NCBI GenBank assembly: GCA_964619885.1
Contig: CAZUGA010000063.1
Span: forward strand, 1-15,410
Source: CAZUGA01 sp964619885
GTDB taxonomy: Bacteria; Pseudomonadota; Gammaproteobacteria; Methylococcales; UBA1147
DNA length: 15,410 bases
Direction of reading: 5' to 3'
The position numbers and the translations under genes are program-made. A model generated the notes under the pieces. That model did not search any database and had not been told where the DNA came from. It saw only the letters and a list, made by a program, of their open reading frames with translations. Positions 1 through 6,700 of this stretch are shown here, piece by piece (the stretch's first letter is position 1; each line of letters starts with the position of its first letter).

Positions 1-55
1 ACGTGAGGGCGGTCGGACAGTTGGCGCTGGGGTTGTCGCTAAGGTGATCGAGTAA
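1..55 (+). CDS. tuf: Elongation factor Tu, C-terminal end (partial, upstream copy)
   Basis: The window opens inside a reading frame whose last residues read REGGRTVGAGVVAKVIE followed by TAA at 53-55. This is the conserved C-terminus of EF-Tu, the GTPase that delivers aminoacyl-tRNA to the ribosome. Only the end of domain 3 is visible, so length, start and GTPase motifs cannot be assessed. A second EF-Tu gene begins at 15355, so this is one of two copies, in the tufB position upstream of tRNA-Trp and secE. No terminator hairpin is visible in the 42 bases between its stop and the tRNA, so the tRNA may be co-transcribed with it. Confidence 0.93.
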   Translation, partial: REGGRTVGAGVVAKVIE

Positions 56-97
56 CCCTATTCGATTTTGCCAGGTTGATTTTAATAGTCTAACAAT

Positions 98-173
<76 letters not shown>

Positions 174-239
174 TTGTTAGCCGCGGGTTTTGCTTCATTT
201 AATTGCGACCTTCCATAAATTTTTTAATTGAGATTTCAG

Positions 240-617
240 ATGCCTGCACAATCCGAATCCGGCACATCGATTGTTGATGTAGTCAAACTCACAGTTTCCA
301 TTGCACTTGTCGTTGGTGGAATTGCTGCGTTCTATTATTTTGCCGATCAATCGTTGCTTTATCGTGTGCTTGGACTTGTAGCGGCCGGCATCGTTTCAGT
401 GTTGATTGTCTTTTCTACTGAAATGGGCCGGGAATTGTGGGCGTTTATGAAAGAAGCTCGAACAGAAGTTCGGCGAGTCATTTGGCCAACCAAACAAGAG
501 ACTACGCAAACCACACTTATCGTTGTAGTGATGGTATTTGTTGTTGGAATTATTTTGTGGTTGTTGGATATGTTTCTATTCTGGGGAGTGCGGGTGCTAA
601 CTGGCCAAGGAGGGTAG
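240..617 (+). CDS. secE: Preprotein translocase subunit SecE
   Basis: This gene encodes the small essential subunit that clamps SecY in the SecYEG inner-membrane channel. The 125-residue product matches the three-helix proteobacterial form (127 in E. coli). Hydrophobic segments lie at about residues 17-34, 41-58 and 92-115. The conserved amphipathic stretch with EVRRVIWPTKQE (residues 76-87) precedes the last segment and is the family signature. I chose ATG at 240 because the peptide then starts MPAQSESG. An in-frame TTG at 228 has no ribosome-binding site, whereas 240 has a weak GAG-type one at 230-232. The stop is one base before nusG, whose Shine-Dalgarno lies inside the secE end, so the two are probably translationally coupled. 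Confidence 0.95.
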   Translation: MPAQSESGTSIVDVVKLTVSIALVVGGIAAFYYFADQSLLYRVLGLVAAGIVSVLIVFSTEMGRELWAFMKEARTEVRRVIWPTKQETTQTTLIVVVMVFVVGIILWLLDMFLFWGVRVLTGQGG

Positions 618-618
618 T

Positions 619-1152
619 ATGTCGATGCGGTGGTATGTGGTTCATGCTTATTCGAACTATGAAAATCAGGTCAAACGGTCCTTGGAAGAACGCATAGAGC
701 GAGAGGGACTGCAAGATCAATTCGGAAAAATTCTAGTTCCAACTGAAGAAGTTGTCGAGATGCGCATGGGCCAGCAGCGCAAAAGCGATCGAAAATTTTT
801 TCCCGGTTACGTCTTGGTCCAAATGGAATTAACCGATGAGACCTGGCACTTGGTGCGAGATGTGCCCCGAGTATTGGGTTTTATTGGCGGTAGCTCTGAT
901 AGGCCGGCGCCAATTAGTGACAAAGAAGCTGATGCAATTCTGAATAGAGTCGAAGAGGGTGTCAACAAACCGAAACCCAAGGTGCTTTTTGAGGCTGGCG
1001 AGGTTGTCCGCGTTATTGATGGACCCTTTAAGGATTTTAACGGTGTTGTAGAAGAGGTTAATTACGATAAAAGCCGGTTACGCGTATCGGTACTAATTTT
1101 TGGCCGTTCCACGCCGGTAGAGCTGGGTTTTGGGCAAGTGGAAAAAGGATAG
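619..1152 (+). CDS. nusG: Transcription termination/antitermination protein NusG
   Basis: NusG binds the RNA polymerase clamp, suppresses pausing, and contacts either Rho or ribosomal protein S10 through its C-terminal domain. The product has 177 residues (181 in E. coli). The N-terminal NGN domain spans roughly residues 3-115, with RWYVVHAYSNYENQV at its start and RKFFPGYVLVQM in the middle. The C-terminal KOW domain spans about 123-177 and includes DGPFKDFNGVVEEV. A strong Shine-Dalgarno AAGGAGGG (607-614) lies just before ATG 619. The gene follows secE by one base, the usual secE-nusG transcription unit. The C-terminal stretch reads VELGF where E. coli has VELDF, a small deviation. Confidence 0.97.
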   Translation: MSMRWYVVHAYSNYENQVKRSLEERIEREGLQDQFGKILVPTEEVVEMRMGQQRKSDRKFFPGYVLVQMELTDETWHLVRDVPRVLGFIGGSSDRPAPISDKEADAILNRVEEGVNKPKPKVLFEAGEVVRVIDGPFKDFNGVVEEVNYDKSRLRVSVLIFGRSTPVELGFGQVEKG

Positions 1153-1264
1153 TGTGTAAGTTAAATGTGTCTTAAATCTGCGCTTGTCGTTAAGTTTTTA
1201 AAAGGGTTTTTTTGCCGAATAGCGTGGTAAATAGGCTTAATATTTAGTTTGTATTTTTGTAACA

Positions 1265-1289
1265 GGGGAGCCGCAAGGCGTTTGTACCC
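1265..1289 (+). promoter_or_regulatory. L1-binding site in the rplK mRNA leader
   Basis: The bases GGGGAGCC, GCAA, GGCGTTTGTACCC form a two-helix element. GGG pairs with CCC (1287-1289), then comes an asymmetric internal loop (GTTTGTA on the 3' side), then GCC/GGC closed by a GCAA tetraloop. This resembles the 23S rRNA site bound by ribosomal protein L1 and matches the known autogenous repressor site in front of rplK in enterobacteria. It ends 17 bases before the rplK start and 5 bases before its Shine-Dalgarno. Excess L1 would therefore block rplK translation and, through coupling, rplA. The structure was folded by eye. Confidence 0.8.
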
Positions 1290-1306
1290 AAATTGGAGAA
1301 TTTTCT

Positions 1307-1738
1307 GTGGCTAAAAAAATTGAAGCATATATCAAGCTCCAAGTGAAGGCGGGTGAGGCGAATCCCAGTCCACCGGTTGGTCCCGCGCTGGGTCAGCACG
1401 GGGTAAATATCATGGAGTTTTGTAAAGCCTTTAACGCCCAAACCCAAGATGTTGAAAAGGGCTTGCCGATCCCGGTTATTATCACCGTTTATAACGATCG
1501 AAGTTTTAGTTTTATTACAAAAACCCCTCCCGCATCTGTATTGTTGCTAAAGGCTGTGGGTATTCCTAAAGGTAGCGGAACACCTAATATAAATAAGGTT
1601 GGAACCGTCAGTCGCGCGCAGTTGGAAGAAATAGCGGCGGTGAAAATGCCCGACTTATCAGCTGCAGATATGGATGCCGCAGTGCGTACTGTTGCTGGCA
1701 CCGCTAGAAGTATGGGGCTGAATGTGGAGGGTGTGTGA
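1307..1738 (+). CDS. rplK: 50S ribosomal protein L11
   Basis: L11 binds the GTPase-associated centre of 23S rRNA at the base of the L7/L12 stalk and is needed for RelA activation by uncharged tRNA. The 143-residue product is full length (142 in E. coli). The N-terminal domain carries the proline-rich PSPPVGPALGQHGVNIMEF segment (residues 21-39), the thiostrepton-site region. The C-terminal RNA-binding domain includes the conserved KGSGTPN stretch. The start is GTG at 1307, preceded by GGAG at 1295-1298, and the protein begins MAKKIEAYIKLQ like its relatives. The TGA stop shares its A with the rplA ATG, and an L1-binding leader element lies upstream. Confidence 0.97.
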   Translation: MAKKIEAYIKLQVKAGEANPSPPVGPALGQHGVNIMEFCKAFNAQTQDVEKGLPIPVIITVYNDRSFSFITKTPPASVLLLKAVGIPKGSGTPNINKVGTVSRAQLEEIAAVKMPDLSAADMDAAVRTVAGTARSMGLNVEGV

Positions 1739-2433
1739 TGGCAAAATTATCAAAAAGACAGCAAATAATTAAGGAAAAAGTCGATAAAACAGTCTCTTAT
1801 TCTGCCGAGCAGGCTTTTTCGCTGTTGAAGGAGCTTTCTTTGGTTAAATTTAGCGAGGCGGTTGATGTCTCGGTTAATTTGGGTATAGATCCTAGAAAAT
1901 CAGATCAAAATGTACGCGGAGCGACGGTTTTGCCTAATGGTACAGGTAAAGATGTGCGGGTCGCAGTATTTACACAGGGTGCGAATGTTGATGCCGCTAA
2001 GCAGGCAGGCGCGGACATTGTTGGTTTGGATGATTTGGCCGATAAGGTGAAAGCCGGTGAGATGGATTTTGACGTAGTAATTGCGTCACCAGATGCAATG
2101 AGAGTGGTAGGTCAATTAGGGCAGATATTAGGTCCACGAGGATTGATGCCGAACCCAAAAGTTGGAACAGTTACCGGTGACGTGGCAAGCGCGGTGACTA
2201 ACGCTAAAGCGGGCCAAGTCCGCTATCGTACCGACAAAGGTGGAATAATTCATTGTACGATTGGCAAAGTCAATTTTGAGGTCGCGGCTCTAAAACAGAA
2301 TCTTGAGTCTTTGTTGGTCGATCTTAAAAAAGCTAAGCCAAGCGCGGCGAAAGGCATCTATTTCAAGAAGATTACTGTTTCAACAACGATGGGTCCGGGT
2401 ATTTGGATAGATCTAAGTACTGTTGAGGCCTAG
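1738..2433 (+). CDS. rplA: 50S ribosomal protein L1
   Basis: L1 forms the mobile L1 stalk that guides deacylated tRNA out of the E site. It also represses its own operon by binding the rplK leader. The product has 231 residues (234 in E. coli) and is highly similar throughout, including NLGIDPRKSDQNVRGATVLP, the GPRGLMPNPKVGTVT signature and the AKAGQVRYRTDK RNA-contact region. I chose ATG 1738 because it gives MAKLSKRQ. A GTG three bases upstream would merely add one residue. The Shine-Dalgarno GGAGG (1726-1730) lies within the end of rplK. The TGATG stop-start overlap indicates tight translational coupling, which fits regulation of both genes from the single L1 site upstream. Confidence 0.97.
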   Translation: MAKLSKRQQIIKEKVDKTVSYSAEQAFSLLKELSLVKFSEAVDVSVNLGIDPRKSDQNVRGATVLPNGTGKDVRVAVFTQGANVDAAKQAGADIVGLDDLADKVKAGEMDFDVVIASPDAMRVVGQLGQILGPRGLMPNPKVGTVTGDVASAVTNAKAGQVRYRTDKGGIIHCTIGKVNFEVAALKQNLESLLVDLKKAKPSAAKGIYFKKITVSTTMGPGIWIDLSTVEA

Positions 2434-2453
2434 TTGCAAAAATCGAACGAAGT

Positions 2454-2482
2454 TTGACAGGCGTTCGCTGTTATTAATTCGA
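2454..2482 (+). promoter_or_regulatory. Candidate rplJ promoter (perfect -35, unclear -10)
   Basis: TTGACA at 2454-2459 is a perfect sigma70 -35 box, placed 21 bases after the rplA stop, where E. coli has its rplJ promoter. The -10 is not clear: the AT-rich TTATTAATTC at 2471-2480 offers only partial matches at 12-15 base spacings, and nothing good lies at 17. If real, the transcript would begin at about 2485-2490, just before the structured L10 leader. Confidence 0.4.
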
Positions 2483-2490
2483 AGACTTTG

Positions 2491-2562
2491 GGTTGCCGGA
2501 GCGTCCGGTAACCGTCAAAGACCGCAGGTGCTACTCGCTTAATTTATGCCTGCGCAGACGGT
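2491..2562 (+). promoter_or_regulatory. Ribosomal protein L10 leader (autoregulatory RNA element)
   Basis: The outer helix is ACCGTC (2511-2516) with GACGGT (2557-2562). The inner helix is CGCAGG (2523-2528) with CCTGCG (2549-2554). Between them is an asymmetric internal loop, AAAGAC on one side and CA on the other, the kink-turn-like layout of known L10 leaders. The L10(L12)4 complex binds this site in E. coli and represses translation of rplJ and rplL. Just upstream is a 10-base-pair hairpin, GGTTGCCGGA (2491-2500) with TCCGGTAACC (2504-2513), whose 3' arm overlaps the outer helix by three bases. From 2563 to 2678 there is further weaker pairing, including CCTC/GAGG (2607-2621) and a hairpin next to the ribosome-binding site. 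Confidence 0.85.
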
Positions 2563-2678
2563 GGATTAAACTAGCATTGCTGGTGATATAAGCCGTATAT
2601 GGTATGCCTCTGTTTGTGAGGTGTGTTGTTTGGCTCTGAATGGTTACCAGCTATTCAGATTTTAATCGGAGATAGAAT

Positions 2679-3206
2679 GTGGCGCTTAGACTTGACGAAA
2701 AAAAAGCGATAGTCGAAGAAGTTGCTGCGGTAGCTGCTACAGCTCATTCCGCGATAGCTGCGGAGTACAGAGGGTTGACGGTAGTAGAACTGACTGAGCT
2801 CCGAAGAAATGCTAGAGAATGTGGCGTGTACCTTCGCGTTGTGAAAAATTCTTTGGCACGTAGAGCCGTTAAAGGGACCGATTTTGCCTGCATGCAGGAA
2901 GGTCTTGTAGGTCCTTTGATGCTGGCATTTTCAATGGAAGACCCGGGTTCAGCCGCAAGATTGATCAGTGAGTTTTCAAAAGAGAATGCAAAGTTAGAAA
3001 CGAAAGTAGTTGCGATTGGCGGACAATTATATGATGGATCCGAGCTAGAAAGGCTTTCTAAATTACCAACTTATGACCAAGCGGTCAGTATCTTGATGTC
3101 GGTAATGAAAGCCCCAATTACTAAATTTGTTCAAACTATGGCAGAACCTCATGCAAAACTGGTGAGGACCGTTGCGGCGGTTAAAGCTCAGAAAGAAGCA
3201 GCTTAA
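2679..3206 (+). CDS. rplJ: 50S ribosomal protein L10
   Basis: L10 anchors the L7/L12 dimers to 23S rRNA next to L11 and, complexed with L12, represses its own mRNA. The product has 175 residues (165 in E. coli). It begins MALRLDEKKAIVEEV and contains the family hallmarks AEYRGLTVVELTELRR (residues 29-44), LRVVKNSLARRA, and a C-terminal helical part that binds L12. The start is GTG at 2679 with GGAG at 2668-2671. An overlapping ATG at 2677 is in another frame. Codon choice is notable: AGA occurs at least four times and ATA twice in the first 50 codons. The gene is followed by rplL after 24 bases. Confidence 0.96.
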   Translation: MALRLDEKKAIVEEVAAVAATAHSAIAAEYRGLTVVELTELRRNARECGVYLRVVKNSLARRAVKGTDFACMQEGLVGPLMLAFSMEDPGSAARLISEFSKENAKLETKVVAIGGQLYDGSELERLSKLPTYDQAVSILMSVMKAPITKFVQTMAEPHAKLVRTVAAVKAQKEAA

Positions 3207-3230
3207 TTTTAAATTTTAGGAGTCATTTCA

Positions 3231-3608
3231 ATGGCAGTATCACAAGAAGACATATTGGAAACCATTTCTAATATGAGTGTAATGGAAGTTGTGGATTTAA
3301 TTTCTGCAATGGAAGAAAAATTTGGCGTATCCGCGGCCGCTGCAGTAGCGGCGGCACCTGCAGGTGGTGGTGATGCACCAACCGCAGCGGCAGAACAAAC
3401 CGAGTTCAATGTGGTCATGACTGCATTCGGTTCGAATAAAGTCGCGGTAATTAAGGCTGTTCGTGCCATTACCGGTTTGGGCCTTAAGGAGGCGAAAGCC
3501 GCAGTAGAAGGGGTGCCGACCCCGGTTAAAGAAGGTGCAAGTAAAGACGAAGCTGAAGAGATAAAGAAACAATTGGAAGAAGCGGGCGCTACGGTGGAAA
3601 TCAAGTAA
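3231..3608 (+). CDS. rplL: 50S ribosomal protein L7/L12
   Basis: L7/L12 is the multicopy stalk protein that recruits translational GTPases (EF-G, EF-Tu, IF2, RF3). The 125-residue product (121 in E. coli) has the N-terminal dimerisation domain (about residues 1-33), a flexible Ala/Gly/Pro-rich hinge (about 34-55) and the C-terminal factor-binding domain. That last domain contains KVAVIKAVRAITGLGLKEAK (about 70-89) and the conserved GVPTPVKEG loop. A good Shine-Dalgarno AGGAG (3218-3222) lies 8 bases before ATG 3231, in keeping with the high output needed for a protein present at four or more copies per ribosome. It shares the rplJ transcript and the L10 leader control. Confidence 0.97.
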   Translation: MAVSQEDILETISNMSVMEVVDLISAMEEKFGVSAAAAVAAAPAGGGDAPTAAAEQTEFNVVMTAFGSNKVAVIKAVRAITGLGLKEAKAAVEGVPTPVKEGASKDEAEEIKKQLEEAGATVEIK

Positions 3609-3644
3609 TTTTGGTCTATCCATCATTTCGCAGGAATCGCCTGA

Positions 3645-3681
3645 GTAATTGGCCGGTGGTATTTTGCCACCAGCCAATTAC
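3645..3681 (+). promoter_or_regulatory. Strong hairpin between rplL and rpoB (attenuator or processing site)
   Basis: GTAATTGGC (3645-3653) pairs perfectly with GCCAATTAC (3673-3681). After a single C/A mismatch, GGTGG (3655-3659) pairs with CCACC (3667-3671) around a 7-base loop. A small hairpin CAGG/CCTG (3631-3643) precedes it. No T-run follows, so it is not a full intrinsic terminator. In E. coli this same spacer holds a partial terminator and an RNase III cleavage site that lower rpoBC expression relative to rplJL, and a similar role is inferred here. Confidence 0.6.
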
Positions 3682-3738
3682 CGTTTGTACGATAGTCGCA
3701 TTGACGCTATTTAACCTACTTGAGGTAAGGAATCTGTT

Positions 3739-6700
3739 ATGACCTACTCATTTACCGAAAAGAAACGTATTCGCAACAGTTTTGGTAAAAGGCCAGAGGT
3801 ATTGGAAGTGCCTTATTTATTGGCGACACAGATAAATTCTTATGTCAAATTTCTCCAATCGGCGGTGCCGGATGAGAAACGAAGCGACGTCGGATTGCAC
3901 GCCGCGTTTAAATCGGTTTTTCCGATCGAGAGTCACTCTGGATATGCAATTTTGGAGTATGTAAATTACCGTCTGGGGAAACCTACATTTGACGTTCGGG
4001 AGTGTCAACAACGAGGCGCGACATTTGCTGCGCCATTGCGTGTGTTGGTTCGCTTGGTTATTTATGATAAGGACGCGCCGGGAAGTACCAAAATTGTGAA
4101 AGACATCCGCGAACAGGAAGTTTACATGGGTGAACTTCCTTTGATGACCGACAACGGAACGTTCGTTATTAACGGTACTGAACGGGTCATAGTGTCGCAA
4201 CTCCATCGTTCGCCAGGTGTGTTTTTCGATCATGATAAGGGCAAGACCCATTCCTCTGGTAAATTATTGTTTAATGCTAGGGTAATCCCGTATCGGGGTT
4301 CCTGGTTGGATTTTGAATTTGATCACAAAGATGCCGTTTTTGTACGTATTGACCGACGGCGTAAGATTCCGGCGACCGTGTTATTGCGTGCCTTGGGGAA
4401 TGACAACAAACAAATTATTGACCTTTTCTTTGAACATAATAATTTTGCGTTCCGCGATGGAAAGGTTTTTCTTGAGTTAGTACCAGAGCGACTGCGTGGC
4501 GAAATTGCCAGTTTCGATATCAAAGCTGGCGGCAAAGTTATAGTTGAGGAGGCGCGCCGAATCACCGCCAAACATATACGCCAGATTCAAAAGGCCGATC
4601 TCAAAGAACTGGAAGTGCCAAGAGAGTATCTGGTTGGTAAAGTTCTTGCGGATAGTCTTATTGATGAAGAAACTGGTGAGGTGATTGCCAATGTCAACGC
4701 GGAAATTACGGAAGAATTATTGGAGCGTATGTTTGAGGTTGGAATTGGGGCGATTTCGACAATATACGTAAATGATTTGGATCGAGGCCCGTATATTTCC
4801 AACGCCTTGGCAATCGATCCGACAACAACCCGATTAGAAGCATTGGTCGAAATATATCGAATGATGCGGCCGGGCGAGCCTCCAACTAAGGATGCTGCGG
4901 AAAATTTGTTCAAAAACCTGTTTTTTACGCCGGAACGTTACGATCTGTCTGCTGTTGGACGTATGAAATTTAATCGTCGCCTTGGTCGCCAGGAAATTAC
5001 TGGTCAGGGCGTTCTCGATGAAGATGACATTATTGCGGTGTTGAGAGAATTGATAAATATTCGCAACGGTAACGGGGTTGTGGATGATATAGACCATTTG
5101 GGAAATCGCCGCGTACGTTCCGTTGGAGAAATGATCGAGAATCAATTCCGGGTTGGTTTGGTCCGGGTCGAGCGGGCGGTCAAAGAGCGCTTAACTCTCG
5201 CGGATTCAGAAGGATTAATGCCGCAAGAAATAATTAATGCGAAACCGGTTTCCGCAGCGATTAAGGAATTTTTTGGGTCCAGTCAATTGTCTCAATTCAT
5301 GGACCAAAATAATCCATTATCCGAGGTGACCCATAAAAGACGTGTATCTGCTCTTGGTCCTGGTGGATTGGCCCGTGAACGGGCGGGCTTCGAGGTGCGC
5401 GATGTTCATACCACGCATTATGGGCGAGTATGCCCCATCGAGACACCGGAAGGGCCTAATATTGGACTAATTAATTCGTTGGCAGTATACGCTAGAACCA
5501 ACGACTACGGATTTCTTGAAACGCCGTACAGGCGAGTTGTGGAAGGTGTTGTCACGGATCAGGTCGATTATCTTTCGGCTATTGAAGAAGGACAATACGT
5601 CATTGCTCAGGCAGGTGCGCGGGTTAATAAAGATGCGAAACTATTGGATGACTTCGTGTCGTGCCGACATCACGATGAGTTCACGCTCGCGGCATCTGAT
5701 GCGGTGCAGTATATGGATGTTTCTTCGCGGCAGATAGTGTCGGTCGCCGCATCGATGATTCCATTTTTGGAGCACGATGACGCCAACAGAGCCTTAATGG
5801 GTTCAAATATGCAGCGCCAAGCTGTTCCCACACTTCGAGCAGAAAAACCGCTAGTGGGAACCGGAATGGAAAGAACCGTTGCAAAAGATTCGGGGGTAAC
5901 AGTTGTTGCCAGTCGAGGCGGGACAATCGAATTAGTAGACGCGAGCCGTATTGTGGTTCGGGTAAACGATGAGGAAACTGATGCAGCGGAACCGGGTGTG
6001 GATATTTACACGCTGACTAAATATACCCGTTCTAATCAAAACACGTGTATCAATCAACGACCGCTGGTAACAATTGGCGATATCATTCGTAAAGGCGACG
6101 TTTTAGCGGACGGACCCTCGACCGATATGGGCGAATTGGCGTTGGGACAAAATTTGTTTGTCGCATTTATGCCGTGGAATGGGTACAACTTCGAGGACTC
6201 GATCCTTATTTCGCAGCGTGTGGTCGAAGAGGATAGATTTACAACGATCCATATCGAAGAGAAAACATGTGTTGCTCGCGACACCAAACTGGGCCCCGAA
6301 GAAATTACCGCGGATATTCCAAATGTTGGCGAGGACGCGCTTTCAAAATTGGATGAGTCTGGGATCGTATATATCGGTGCTGAAGTGAAATCAGGTGATA
6401 TTTTAGTGGGTAAGGTTACGCCTAAAGGAGAGGCCCAACTTACGCCTGAGGAAAAATTGCTTAGAGCCATCTTTGGTGAAAAAGCATCCGACGTTAAGGA
6501 CACGTCTTTGCGTGTGCCTTCTGGAATGGATGGAACGGTCATCGACGTTCAGGTTTTTACGCGTGATGGCGTGAAAAAGGACGAACGTGCATTGCAGATC
6601 GAGCAAATCGAAATCGATAGAGCAAAAAAGGATTTCGATGATCAGCGAATGATAGTTGAAGCAGACCTGTATGCCAGAATCGAGAAAATGTTGCTGAATC

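Noticed and set aside
68..96. Promoter for tRNA-Trp (TTGCCA with TAACAA)
   Set aside because: The -10 match is poor and would place the start inside the tRNA, so co-transcription with tuf is more likely.
190..219. Promoter for secE (TTGCTT, 18 bases, CATAAA)
   Set aside because: Only 3 of 6 and 4 of 6 matches at a non-optimal spacing, which is too weak to call from sequence.
228..239. TTG start for secE
   Set aside because: No ribosome-binding site precedes it, and the ATG four codons later gives a normal-length protein.
437..697. Out-of-frame plus-strand open frame across the secE-nusG junction
   Set aside because: It overlaps two well-supported genes and its peptide resembles no family I recognise.
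1153..1264. Promoter or terminator in the nusG-rplK spacer
   Set aside because: TTGCCG (1212-1217) with TAATAT (1238-1243) has a 20-base spacer, and the T-rich run near 1204-1213 has no GC-rich stem before it. A promoter is expected here from E. coli, but I cannot place one.
3209..3604. Long minus-strand open frame covering rplL
   Set aside because: It mirrors rplL almost exactly, its Ala/Ser-rich product reflects the reverse complement of the alanine-rich hinge, and no ribosome-binding site or homology is apparent.
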